Source: Candidatus Epilinea brevis (lineage in GTDB: Bacteria; Chloroflexota; Anaerolineae; Epilineales; Epilineaceae). Taken from it: a stretch of 64,000 nt of DNA. The stretch spans positions 76,737 through 140,736 of the forward strand of contig JADJUE010000013.1 in the NCBI GenBank assembly GCA_016710785.1. Direction: 5' to 3'. How positions within the stretch are numbered: the stretch's first letter is position 1; the number at the start of each line of letters is the position of its first letter. The translations under genes and the position numbers were made by a program. Below the pieces are notes generated by a model. It worked only from the letters and a program-made list of their open reading frames with translations, ran no database searches and was not told where the DNA came from. Below, one piece after another: positions 54,279-63,167 of the stretch.

Positions 54279-55814
54279 ATGATCAGCACCTGGCAAGGGG
54301 CCCTGGATGCCCTCTACGGCCTGACGAACTGGGAGACGCGGCCTCCGGGCACAAGCCTGAGCTTCGAGCTGGACCGCATGCGCCGGCTGCTGACGGCCCT
54401 GGGCGAGCCGCAGCTGCGCTGGAGGGCGGTGCATGTGGGCGGCACCAACGGCAAGGGCTCCACCTGCGCGATGATCGCGGCGGGCCTGCGGGCCGCCCGG
54501 CACAAGGTGGGCCTGTTCAGCTCGCCGCATCTGCACACGGTGCGTGAGCGCATCCAGGTGGATGGGCGGATGATCGGCGAGGACGAGGTGATCGCCTGGC
54601 TGAACGGCCACGCGGCGCTGCTGGCGTCCCTGGAGGGCCTGACGACCTTCGAAGCCCTGACGGCCCTGGCCTTCGACCACTTTGCGGCCTCAGGGGTGGA
54701 CATCGCGGTGATCGAGGTGGGCCTGGGCGGGCGGCTGGACACGACGAACGTGCTGACGGCGCCGGAACTCTGCGTGATCATGCCGGTGGGCATGGACCAT
54801 GCGGCGGTGCTGGGCGACACGCCGGCGGCGATCGCCGGTGACAAGGTGGGCATCTTCAAGCGGGGCCGGCCGGTGGTGGCGGCGCCGCAGCTGCCGGAGG
54901 TGATGGATGTGTTGCGCGAGGCGGCGGCCCAAACGCCATGCCAGCTGCTGGCGACGGAAACGCTGGCGCGCTGGGATACTGCGCGGTCGACGCGGGTGGG
55001 TCAGCGCTTCCGGCTGCGGCTGGCGGCGCTGGAGGTGGATGGGGATGCGGCCCGGGAAAGCGCGGGGCCTGCCCGCCGGCCGGACGCTGACGGGATGCCG
55101 GCGATCGCTGAAGCTGCCCGGCCGACGGGTAGCCGGGCGGTGGTGCCGTCCAAGCCGGTGAAGCTGCCGGCGCTGGAGCTGGAGCTGGAGCTGAGCCTGG
55201 CGGGCGACTTCCAGCGCGCCAACGCCGCGACGGCGGCCCTGGCCCTGCGCGTACTGGGCGCCTTGGGCTGGCGGACGGACGCGGCGGCGATGCAGGCGGG
55301 CCTGGCGGCGGTGCGCTGGCCGGCGCGCCTGGAGCGCTTCGAGAGCAGCGTGGTGCTGGGCGGTCCGGGCCCGCTCCTGGTGATCGACGGCGCCCACAAC
55401 CCGCCGGCGGCCTTGGCCCTGGCGCAGGCCCTGGCGGAGCGTTACCCGCGCTGGCGGCGGCATTGGATTGTGGGCTGTTCGGCGGACAAGGACATCCGGG
55501 GGGTCTTGGCGGTCTTGCTGGCGGATGCGGCCTCGGTCACCTGCATCCGCGCCCCGCATCCACGGGCGCTCTCGGCACAGGCCCTGGCGGACGTGGCGAG
55601 GGAGCAGCTGGCGGTCATGCGCGCGCCGGCGGACGTGACGGTGGCCCCGGCGGCGGACGCGGCGGCGGCCCTGGATCGCGCCCTGGCCCTGGCGGGGCCG
55701 GATGACCTGGTGATCGCCACGGGCTCGATCTTCGCCGCGGCGGCGGTGCGCCTGGCCTGGGCGGAGCGCGGGGGGCTGGCGATGCCGGAGCGGGATCCGG
55801 AACCGGTTGGGTAA
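54279..55814 (+). CDS. folC: Bifunctional folylpolyglutamate/dihydrofolate synthase
   Basis: The 511-aa cytoplasmic ligase adds glutamate to folates. Motifs are the P-loop VHVGGTNGKGSTCAMI, LFSSPHLHTVRERIQVDG, FEALTALAFDHF, VIEVGLGGRLDTTNV and VIDGAHNPPAALALA. An insert of about 60 residues (DAARESAGPARRPDADGMPA region) makes it longer than the usual 420-440 aa. folE follows 170 bases downstream in the same direction, linking two folate/pterin genes. Confidence 0.94.
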   Translation: MISTWQGALDALYGLTNWETRPPGTSLSFELDRMRRLLTALGEPQLRWRAVHVGGTNGKGSTCAMIAAGLRAARHKVGLFSSPHLHTVRERIQVDGRMIGEDEVIAWLNGHAALLASLEGLTTFEALTALAFDHFAASGVDIAVIEVGLGGRLDTTNVLTAPELCVIMPVGMDHAAVLGDTPAAIAGDKVGIFKRGRPVVAAPQLPEVMDVLREAAAQTPCQLLATETLARWDTARSTRVGQRFRLRLAALEVDGDAARESAGPARRPDADGMPAIAEAARPTGSRAVVPSKPVKLPALELELELSLAGDFQRANAATAALALRVLGALGWRTDAAAMQAGLAAVRWPARLERFESSVVLGGPGPLLVIDGAHNPPAALALAQALAERYPRWRRHWIVGCSADKDIRGVLAVLLADAASVTCIRAPHPRALSAQALADVAREQLAVMRAPADVTVAPAADAAAALDRALALAGPDDLVIATGSIFAAAAVRLAWAERGGLAMPERDPEPVG

Positions 55815-55934
55815 GGGCGGTCCACGCCTCGCTGAACGGGTCCAGTATCGCGGGGCGGGCCTTGGCTTGGGGGGCGGGGGGTAATAGCCTGTCCTCCATC
55901 AGCATCTGAATTTGCTGATCGCCTGATCGCAATC

Positions 55935-55958
55935 GGCGCCGACTCACTTTTCGGCGCC
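55935..55958 (+). promoter_or_regulatory. Hairpin just before the folE ribosome site
   Basis: GGCGCCGA-N8-TCGGCGCC forms a perfect 8-bp stem ending eight bases before AAGGA (55966-55970). It could modulate folE translation or be a weak folC terminator. No known riboswitch structure was recognised. Confidence 0.4.
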
Positions 55959-55984
55959 ACTTCACGAAGGAATTGAACGAGACC

Positions 55985-56716
55985 ATGAACGCAGGGCATG
56001 AACGCCGCGACAACGGCCACGGGCCACGTGACAAGGGCCATGGGACGATGAACGGATCAGGAGGGAACCGGCTCGGTATGCCGACTCCGGCCTGGCTGCC
56101 CATGCCGGAAGACGATGAAGACCAGCCGGTGGCGCTGCTGGACCTGACGGATGCGCGCCGGGCGGAGATCGCGGACGCCATCCGCGTGCTGCTGCGCGCG
56201 GTGGGCGAAGACCCGGAGCGCGACGGCCTGCTGAAGACGCCGCAGCGGGTGGCGCGGATGTACGAAGAGCTGCTGGCGGGCTACAGCCAGAACCTGGACA
56301 CGCTGCTCAACGACGCGCTCTTCGACGTGGACTACGACGAGGGCGAGCTGATCACGGTGGCGGGCATCAGCTTCAGCTCGCTCTGCGAGCACCACATGCT
56401 GCCCTTCACGGGCACGGCCCACGTGGCCTACCTGCCCAAGGGCAAGGTGGTGGGCCTGAGCAAGATCCCGCGGGTGGTGGACATGTTCGCCCGCCGCCTG
56501 CAGGTGCAAGAGCGCCTGACGGGCCAGATCGCCGACGCCCTGATGCAGGCCCTGGACCCACGCGGGGGCATGGTGATGGTCGAGGGCGCCCACAGCTGCT
56601 GCTCGCTGCGCGGGGTGAAGAAGCAGGGGGTGAACATGGTGACCACGGCACGGCGGGGGGCGTTTAGGGAGCAGGGGGAGCTGCGGGAGGCGTTTTATCG
56701 GCAGGTGGGGCGGTGA
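55985..56716 (+). CDS. folE: GTP cyclohydrolase I
   Basis: This enzyme makes dihydroneopterin triphosphate from GTP, the first folate/pterin step. Motifs are GEDPERDGLLKTPQRVARMY, the zinc site SSLCEHHMLPF, LPKGKVVGLSKIPRVVDMFA, QERLTGQIADAL and GAHSCCSLRGVKKQGV. The start is uncertain: TTG 55973, ATG 55985 and ATG 56048 are in frame, and the first 35-40 residues (Asn/Gly/His-rich) are not family-like. Length from 55985 is 243 aa. Confidence 0.95.
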   Translation: MNAGHERRDNGHGPRDKGHGTMNGSGGNRLGMPTPAWLPMPEDDEDQPVALLDLTDARRAEIADAIRVLLRAVGEDPERDGLLKTPQRVARMYEELLAGYSQNLDTLLNDALFDVDYDEGELITVAGISFSSLCEHHMLPFTGTAHVAYLPKGKVVGLSKIPRVVDMFARRLQVQERLTGQIADALMQALDPRGGMVMVEGAHSCCSLRGVKKQGVNMVTTARRGAFREQGELREAFYRQVGR

Positions 56717-56900
56717 GGAGAGCAGTCCGGCGGCTTCAGTAGCGCGAACTCGTCCCGGCCTGACGCATCCGGCAGCTCTGAGATGGGGCCGGGCCGGTTC
56801 CAGCTTCCCCCGGGCGTCGGCGGTGGCCGGGTGTGGGTCTCGCCATGCGCAGTCCACGCTATTGGCGGAGCAAGCGAGATCAGACACGGATCGACGTCCG

Positions 56901-57674
56901 TCACCCCGATGGCATTGAACACAGGCCGCTGAAGTAGGGCTCCTGAGATTCGGCCTGAGAAGGTAGATTCGGAAGCGCTTCAAAGCCGGAGTAGGGAAAG
57001 ATCTCGTTGCCCGTCTCTCGGTCGTAGCTCGGCGTGTCGGCACTCGTAGAAATGACCTCCTTCTCTTCCGAGAAGACGATGCGCATGTAGCGCGTGTCCG
57101 AAACAGCCTCATGATCTCCGGGCAGCCAACCGTATACGCTATCCTTGGCGAGGTCTGTCGCCGTCTCGAACCCGACGATCCAAACGAGCGGCGAGTTCTC
57201 AAGCGACGGGTCAAGCGGCTCAAGACCGTCTTGCCATCGCTCCAACTGTATCAAGCTTGTGCGCTTGGCGACATGCTGTTTCCAATTGTCAGTGTGGGTC
57301 ACGTCCTTGACGAAAGCGACAGCCTCATCAGCATTGCAGACAAAGTGTGACCGTACTCTTTGCAGATGCTCCAATCGATCCGCTGCTGAGATATCGGGGT
57401 TTGGTGTGGCGAAGATGGGGAAATAGTACTGCCTGGTCGCACCAGCTACGATGGGCAATGGCGATGAGGCCGATGACGGCCCACGATCTTGAATGTGGTT
57501 CGCCGCCAACGAAAATGTTGGCGTGGCCAATGACATTCGATTAAGACTCAGGCGTGGATTGAAGACGGCAATGGCACCGACCGCCACGATCAGAACGGCC
57601 AGCAGCCCAGACCAACGAAACGCACCACTCTGCGGAAATCGCCTCATCCAAGCTCCTACTTGCCTCTTCGTCAC
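56901..57674 (-). CDS. Hypothetical membrane-anchored or exported protein
   Basis: The 257-aa protein has one N-terminal hydrophobic segment (FRWSGLLAVLIVAVGAIAVF) and an otherwise soluble body with an acidic C-terminal half. The segment GATRQYYFPIFATPN recalls the (Y/F)LP-type hydrophobic motifs of other exported proteins here, but it is internal. GC content is visibly lower than in neighbouring genes, which suggests a different origin. No family was recognised. It is convergent with folE. Confidence 0.5.
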   Translation of the reverse strand: MTKRQVGAWMRRFPQSGAFRWSGLLAVLIVAVGAIAVFNPRLSLNRMSLATPTFSLAANHIQDRGPSSASSPLPIVAGATRQYYFPIFATPNPDISAADRLEHLQRVRSHFVCNADEAVAFVKDVTHTDNWKQHVAKRTSLIQLERWQDGLEPLDPSLENSPLVWIVGFETATDLAKDSVYGWLPGDHEAVSDTRYMRIVFSEEKEVISTSADTPSYDRETGNEIFPYSGFEALPNLPSQAESQEPYFSGLCSMPSG

Positions 57675-57760
57675 AACAACCCGGTCGGGAGAATTCCAGT
57701 GGTCAAGGGAGTCGGATCAGCGAAAGCCTGGTCGGTGGATGGCATTATAGCAGCGACGTT

Positions 57761-57932
57761 GTTAGCGGGGGCCCCAGATGGTGTCCGCCAGCACCTCCCG
57801 CGGCGAAGGATGGCCGCGGTGAAGCAGCAGGAAGGCCAGCAGCTCCTGCAAGCGGCGACCTTCCAGGGCCAGACGGTCCGGACCGGCAGCGACCTCGAAT
57901 CGACCTAACAGACTGATACGCAGAGCAGAGAG
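57761..57932 (-). pseudogene. Fragment of a SARP/BTAD-type transcriptional regulator
   Basis: In one frame the sequence reads LRISLLGRFEVAAGPDRLAL followed by RLQELLAFLLLHRGHPSPRE and VLADTIWGPR-stop. This is the start of the winged-helix domain of SARP/BTAD regulators, which normally continue for several hundred residues. A stop codon precedes the fragment and no start codon is evident. It is a truncated remnant. Confidence 0.6.
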
Positions 57933-58121
57933 GAGAGCAACCTATAGCGCTGACAGGGGGCGCCGTGGGGCGCCGATACGGTCGGTGACTCGAATGACGA
58001 AAGCTTCGCGCGTAGTGTAACACAGTCCTCGCGATTGGATGCAACCGGTATTGCCCCGGCGGTCCCAAATTGTCGCGACATTCGCCAGGTCGGCACCGCG
58101 AACCTGGGCCGCGTCGCTTCG

Positions 58122-58173
58122 CGGCCCGAAGACCGGACCAGCGCGACCGCCGCGCCGCCACGGGATCCCCACC
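58122..58173. repeat. Dispersed 52-bp repeat, copy 1
   Basis: This copy matches 61136-61187 in the same orientation with about four mismatches in 52. The most conserved half ends CGCCGCCACGGGATCCCCAC. Copies lie on either side of the ADH/HNH region, about 3 kb apart. Confidence 0.75.
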
Positions 58174-58492
58174 GCCAAGGTCACAACCCTGGAATCCTGG
58201 CGGGGGAGCGGGCGGAAATCGGCCATTTAGTGCGAAGCTGCCCTGGCAGCAGCGCGGAGCGACGTCTCCCATACATACCTGGCCTCGTGCGGCGTCCGAC
58301 ATGCGATCGGCGGGCGGGAGCGGCTGACTGCGGCAAAAAGGGCTTCCGAGCGCCGAATCCTGACGATATACTTAAGCGCATCCGGCTACCGCATCGGAAA
58401 GCCGCAGGGCGACGACCTCCGCGTGTCATGCCTCTTCCGGGCTTTGGCAACTGCTTTGAGAGGCGTTGGTTTCAGCATGCTGTTGGCTTCCT

Positions 58493-58571
58493 AACAGCCC
58501 AGTGTTGCGTTGGCAACAGCCCAGTACTTCGTTCGCAACAGCCGCTACTACGAACGAAACACTGGGCTGTT
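58493..58571. repeat. Nested inverted repeats with CAACAGCC motifs
   Basis: The outer arms are AACAGCCCAGTGTT (58493-58506) and AACACTGGGCTGTT (58558-58571), a perfect 14-bp inverted repeat. The inner arms TTCGTTCG and CGAACGAA are also perfect. Between them the motif CAACAGCC occurs twice more as direct repeats. AGCATGCTGTTG stands on both flanks (near 58474 and 58583). The element could form a branched hairpin or be a transposon or recombination-site remnant. Confidence 0.75.
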
Positions 58572-58757
58572 GCTATCGCGAGAGCATGCTGTTGCGCGAG
58601 ACGCTCTGCCCTCCCCTACCTCAATTCCGATTCTGTAGGTTGACGGTAACGAGTTCGCCGCCAGCGATCAAGCCCATGATCTGACCGTGGCCGATCCCCA
58701 CTTGTGCAACCCATAGGACCGCAGTCATCGGTGCGATGCGTCAGCAGCGCCCTCCCC

Positions 58758-58967
58758 TCAGCTCATTGTCGATGAACATCCCGCATCCAGCTGCTCTTTC
58801 AGGCGGGGATGTTCCCGTGACGGTCGATCCAGCAAGTCCAAGAAGTCCTGCAACTGACTACCGGAGACCATGAAGAGGCGCTGGTCGAGCAGGGTCAGCT
58901 CCGCCGCATCGCACGCCCTGTCCAGAATGAAGTCCGTCATGGACTTGCGTACCACCGCGGCGGCGCG
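58758..58967 (-). pseudogene. C-terminal fragment of a DUF1778 (TacA-type) antitoxin
   Basis: The stretch RAAAVVRKSMTDFILDRACD, then LTLLDQRLFMVSGSQLQDFL and DLLDRPSREHPRLKEQL is the C-terminal half of DUF1778 antitoxins. These pair with GNAT acetyltransferase toxins. The N-terminal ribbon-helix-helix half is missing; upstream codons are unrelated. No TacT toxin gene follows on this strand. This is a remnant of a toxin-antitoxin locus. Confidence 0.7.
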
Positions 58968-59086
58968 GCGGGGAAGCCGCGGGCGGCGTGCTGTGCAACA
59001 TGGGGCACCCTGGGTGCGTACGGTCCAGTGAGCGCAAATAGCCGATCGGCTTCGGCGATCGGCCGAACGATGCACAGGAGGCCTTA

Positions 59087-60098
59087 ATGCTGCACAGCCA
59101 CGGGACTGTCGTCAATCACCCTCGACGGCGCCGGCCGATGAGGGTTGTAGTCCACGATCGCTACGGGCCTCCCGAAGTGCTTCGCATCGAGGAGGCCCCG
59201 GCGCCGACTCCGGCGGCCGGCGAGGTGCTCGTGCGGGTGCATGCCACCACGGTGACCCAGACCGACTGCCACATGCGCCGTGCCCAACCGTTCGTCTGGC
59301 GCTTCCTGCTCGGCCTGCGCCGCCCGAAGCGGAGGGTGCTGGGCCTGGAGTTCGCTGGCGTGGTCGAAGCGGCGGGCACCGGGGTCACGGCCTTCGCCGA
59401 GGGGGACCGGGTGTTCGGCCTCCGAAGCGGCGCCCACGCCGACTACATCTGCGTCCGTGAGGCCGGCCTGATCGCGCACATCCCGGAAGGTACGACTTTC
59501 CATGGCGCGGCGGCGGTGTGCGACGGCGTGAGCCAGGCCTGGGGGCACCTCGCCGCCGGCGGTGTCGGAGCCGGGACACGCCTGCTCGTCTACGGGGCAT
59601 CGGGATCCTGTGGCACCGCCGCGGTCCAGCTGGGCCGGTACCTCGGCGCCCACGTCACGGCGGTATGCACCGCGAAGAACGTGGAGCTCATGCGCACGCT
59701 GGGCGCCGACGCGGTGATCGACTACGCCGTGGAGGACTTTACGCGCAACGGCGCGACCTACGACGTGATCCTTGATGCCGTCGGGAAGCATTCGTATCTC
59801 CGTTCGCGCCCATCGCTCGTCCGCGGGACGCTTCGTGCCGACCGACGGACTGCTCAACGTGGCGTTCGCGATCGCCACGAGGTGGCTCGGGGGCAGGAAA
59901 GTCGTAGGCATGAAACCGGGCATGGGCTATTCGCGGGAGAAGGTGCTCCTCGTCAAGGCGCTCGTCGAGGAGGGGCGGTACAGGCCCGTCGTAGACCGCA
60001 CGTACCCGATCGAGGAGGTGGTCGCGGCAACTCGGTACGTCGAGAGCTGGCAGAAGACGGGCAACGTCGTGCTGACCCTGGACGCGGCGATGGGCTGA
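59087..60098 (+). CDS. Zinc-independent quinone reductase/alcohol dehydrogenase-like (MDR) protein, one frameshift
   Basis: The MDR-family oxidoreductase is NADPH-dependent. The N-terminus is MRVVVHDRYGPPEVLRIEEA, with VLGLEFAGVVEAAGTGV; the nucleotide motif is LLVYGASGSCGTAAVQLGRY. The frame breaks near 59828 in a G-run (probably two G missing). It continues in another frame with GRFVPTDGLLNVAFAIATRW and PIEEVVAATRYVESWQKTGN, as expected for the family. The start at ATG 59087 has AGGAGG at 59076-59081; ATG 59138 begins the family core. The repaired length is about 337 aa. The substrate is unknown. Confidence 0.78.
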
Positions 60099-60134
60099 GG
60101 GTGGCCTGTTCGCGACAGGCTGTGCCCATGTGGG

Positions 60135-60571
60135 TTAGCCAGCGGACTCCATGGTCAGTCCGCCAGTTGAACGCCGATCTTCAGCCATAGCCGTCGGAGT
60201 CGTACGATCTCGAGGTCGGTTCATCCGCAGCGCCAGCACCGTCGCCCGGCCGGTCGGCGTCAAGCCGCCTATAGCGACAACCTCGTCATCCCAAGCGAAG
60301 TGAGCGGCCCATGTGTCGCGACGCGGGTTGAACAGAGGCACGACGCTCCCTGTCGATGCATCCAGGGCTGTTTGCCAAACGCCCTTGGACCGATTGCATA
60401 GGGGGCACGCCAAGCAAAGGTTCGACGCCACCGTCTGCCCATCGGCGCTGGCCGGGACGATGTGGTCGATCTCAAAGGTGGCGACAGACAGTGCTTCCGG
60501 CGCACGGCAGTAAGCGCACCGGTTGGCGTCAGCGCCCGGATCTGGCGACGAAGTGCGGCTGAAACCGCCAA
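60135..60571 (-). CDS. HNH endonuclease, one frameshift
   Basis: A TTG start at 60571 directly follows the TGA of the upstream small gene and gives MAVSAALRRQIRA. After a one-base loss near 60535 the other frame reads DANRCAYCRAPEALSVATFE, then IDHIVPASADGQTVASNLCL and ACPLCNRSKG. This is a standard HNH nuclease core with two zinc CxxC pairs and the catalytic DH. The C-terminal part continues to 60135. The gene forms a tight pair with the 112-aa gene upstream. It may be a homing-type or defence nuclease; its target is unknown. Confidence 0.78.
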
Positions 60572-60910
60572 TCAGCGTGCCCCTTCGCTGACCTGCAGGG
60601 TGTAGATAGCTCTGGCCTTCAAGGTGTTGAGGGCATCCACTCGGGCGAGGAGATCGTCCAGTTCCCGCGTTTCAGGGTCTGTGAGTTGTCCCTGGTCGTT
60701 GCGCTCCAGAAGCTCCGTCATCCGGGCTTGGAAGGCCGGTGCGAGCATGCCCTCAGCGAGGCCGTTCAACTCGGCATCATCCAGTCCATCAAGCAGATCG
60801 GCGTCGCCTGAGGCCGTCCCACGAAGCATCAAGTAGGCAGCCCAATCCAACACGACCGCGGTGCGTTCGCCTTGCTCTGAGACGATATATGGTAGGGGGG
60901 CGATAATCAT
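60572..60910 (-). CDS. Small conserved partner of the HNH endonuclease
   Basis: The 112-aa acidic soluble protein has an N-terminus (IAPLPYIVSEQGERTAVVLD) recalling Phd/YefM-like antitoxins. The C-terminal helices (TELLERNDQGQLTDPETREL, LLARVDALNTLKARAIYTLQ) resemble small proteins commonly encoded beside HNH genes in cyanobacteria and Chloroflexota (from memory). Its stop abuts the start of the HNH gene. A regulatory or antitoxin-like role is possible but unproven. Confidence 0.6.
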   Translation of the reverse strand: MIIAPLPYIVSEQGERTAVVLDWAAYLMLRGTASGDADLLDGLDDAELNGLAEGMLAPAFQARMTELLERNDQGQLTDPETRELDDLLARVDALNTLKARAIYTLQVSEGAR

Positions 60911-61135
60911 CCGGCTCCCAGCATGCAGCGATCTTGGTGCCTAGGACCGGAGCCGACTAGCGTCAGTTCAGGATCCGAGAGTATCCAATGATACCACTGC
61001 AACGCCAGTCTTCAGCCTGACGGCCGACGACAGCCTGGGCTGCTGCGGCTGCGCCACGGGATGCGGCGGCTGTCCGGGCTGTTCCAGGACGCGTCGACCT
61101 TGGCGAGCCCGATGGATCCGCAGCCTGTCAATCGT

Positions 61136-61187
61136 CGGCCCGACGACCGGACAACCGCTACCGCCGCGCCGCCACGGGATCCCCACC
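61136..61187. repeat. Dispersed 52-bp repeat, copy 2
   Basis: This is the second copy of the element at 58122-58173, same orientation, about 92 percent identical by eye. Confidence 0.75.
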
Positions 61188-61281
61188 TTTGCGATATCAG
61201 CGACCGCAACCATCGGTGCCTATACCCTTGCTGAAGCGCGACGGCGGCAGTTCACGCGGATGCCGCCGACATCCACAAGTA

Positions 61282-61404
61282 ATGATGCCGTAATCGCGAG
61301 CCGATGCTGCCGTAAACGCCGGCAGATGCTGCCGTAATCGTAGGGCTTATGATGCCTTCATAACTACCTTATGAAGGCATCATAAGCACCTTATGAAGGC
61401 ATCA
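61282..61404. repeat. Direct and inverted repeat array
   Basis: There are three spaced copies of a GATGC(TGC)CGTAA(T/A)CG motif. A perfect 17-bp inverted repeat follows: TTATGATGCCTTCATAA (61347-61363) / TTATGAAGGCATCATAA (61369-61385), with a CTACC spacer. A third arm TTATGAAGGCATCA (61391-61404) follows as a direct repeat after GCACC. Such arrays occur at ends of some insertion sequences and at plasmid or phage control sites; no transposase or replication gene is nearby. Confidence 0.8.
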
Positions 61405-61575
61405 AATCCCGGATCCCCCGCCGTGAAGGCTGACACTTCTTTCCGAGACGCCAATCGCCACAGCCCGTGGGACCCGGCAACCCATTCCGGGCGCCTATGC
61501 CAGGTTCCGAATGCGCCTGAAGGCGGCCGCCAGCTCGGGCGCCGCTCCATCCGCCGCGCCCGCGCAGCTGCCACC

Positions 61576-62636
61576 TCACCGCCCCAGGTACGCTTCGATC
61601 TCCGTCTTCCCCGCCTGGTAGGTCCCCGTGACCAGGTGCTCCTCGAAGCCCAGGCGCTCGTTGATGCTCAGCATCGCCGCGTTGCTGGTAGCGTTGCACG
61701 TGTGCACCCATCTGAGCTTGTGGGGGGCGTAGCGGAGGCGGGCGAACTGCAGCATGCGGGCCTTGATCAGCTTGCCCAGCCCCAGGGAACGGGTTCGCGG
61801 ATGCACCCCGGTGAAGAACTGCTGCAGCTGGTCCGGCAGGTAGGGGTACCAGCCCGCATCGGTGACCGCCACGATCTCCCCCTGCGGATCCCGCACCAGT
61901 ACCACGTGATGTTCGGCCTTTTGGATGGCCACCGCTTCGTAATGGGTCGCCAGGTCTTTGGGCGTGAACCGCCAGTCGCCCATGTCCAGTCCATCGCGTG
62001 GCGCGTGGCGCTGCAGTTCCTCCACCGCCGCGCAGTACTCGGGCCAGAGGACTTCCGGCAGGCGGTTCTCGTAGATCTCGACGACATAACCGGGTGCAGT
62101 CTCGCGCGCCGCAGCCACCCACCGGTCCACCATCGCCCAGTCCATCACCAGGAGATCCGTGCGGCTGAGGCGGTCGATCTGCCGGGGCTCGCCGCAGATG
62201 GCGCGCATGAATGGGTGCCCATCCGGGTCATCCACCCAAACGGTGAGCGTGGTGGCGCCGGTCAGCGGCATCCACTCCAAGGTGCGCTCCAGCCAGCTTC
62301 GGCCGATGCCGCGGCGACGCCAGGACTTCAAGACGGTCCCTGAGGATCGGAGGATGTGACCGTTTGCCCCGTGATTGGCGCTGCCCGGCCGACATGCCCA
62401 GCCGCCAAAGGAGGCGATGACCTGATCGCCTTGCGCCACGACGAAGTGGTAATGCGCATCGTCCTCGTCACGATGCAAGGCCCGCAAGGAGTCCGCATAG
62501 TTGTCATCCGGGGAGAAGGGCCAGTTGGGATCCCCCCGCTCCTCCCAGCGAGCGCGGCGGTAGACGTGGAACTTGCGCCACAGGTCGTCGTCGGCGGTGT
62601 TCGGATCGAAAGGATCTCTTGGAAAGTCGCGTGCAT
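61576..62636 (-). CDS. GNAT-family acetyltransferase with two acetyltransferase-like domains
   Basis: The N-terminal domain includes YHFVVAQGDQVIASFGGWAC and KSWRRRGIGRSWLERTLEWM (acetyl-CoA loop). The C-terminal domain includes VVLVRDPQGEIVAVTDAGW, QFFTGVHPRTRSLGLGKLIK and NATSNAAMLSINERLGF. ATG 62636 has AAGGAG nine bases upstream but starts in a different frame; one missing C near 62612 would join MHATFQEI to PFDPNTADDDLWRKFH. Without a shift, the frame runs from ATG 62691 or GTG/ATG 62814. The substrate is unknown; tandem GNATs of this type include antibiotic and small-molecule acetylases. Confidence 0.82.
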
Positions 62637-63167
62637 GGCGGTTTCTCCTTTGCGTCAACTGGCCTTGCTCTGGTTCCGGAGTGCCGGACATTGCCGGCTT
62701 CAGATGTAAGTCGGGGACATGCGCGGCCGGAACTCCTGGACGATGCCATCCCCGGTCGAGGCGTTGTGCTGGCCAGCCGGAGTCGGCTTCGACGCTTGAC
62801 ACCATAGCGCCCATTTTGCCCGACGACCACCAAGGTGGAGCAGTTCCGGACGTCCTGGGTACTGGGAACGGTCCGCCCTTCCTCTGCCCGAAGACGTATC
62901 GAGGTCAGAGGAAGCCATTGACGCCGCTCGTGGCAAAGCGTAAGCTTGCCCTGTCGGTGCGCGGGCCCTGCGCGCCGGACGCTCCGGACAACCTGCCCAT
63001 CGAGGACCTCGGCGTGCGGCCGACGACGCCCGAAGATGCCTGCAGACCGAAGACCTGTTGGGCGACAACGAACCCTTGCTGGCGGCGGCGCGAAGGTTGC
63101 CCAGGCGCCGCCGCTTGCCAGGCCACCGCCGTCAACCATGACCATGAATCACGAAGGGTGACCCCGG
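62637..63167. other. Stretch without recognisable genes
   Basis: These 531 bases lie between the divergent acetyltransferase and NUDIX-like sequences. Open frames occur on both strands, but none shows a family motif, a ribosome site or a protein-like composition. Given the indels on both sides, decayed coding sequence cannot be excluded. Confidence 0.4.

Larger units (their letters stand above)
57933..58757. other. Gene-poor stretch with repeats
   Basis: No gene is recognisable in these 825 bases. They contain one copy of a dispersed 52-bp repeat (58122-58173) and a nested inverted-repeat element (58493-58571). The AT content around 58360-58700 is higher than in the core genes. Several open frames on both strands lack family similarity or ribosome sites. 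Confidence 0.5.
60911..61575. other. Repeat-rich non-coding stretch
   Basis: No gene is seen in these 665 bases. They include the second copy of the 52-bp dispersed repeat (61136-61187) and a repeat array at about 61282-61404. The stretch separates the HNH pair from the leftward acetyltransferase gene. Confidence 0.5.

Noticed and set aside
61282..61404. CRISPR or iteron origin of replication
   Set aside because: Repeats are few and mixed in orientation, spacers are 5 bp, and no rep or dnaA-type gene is present.
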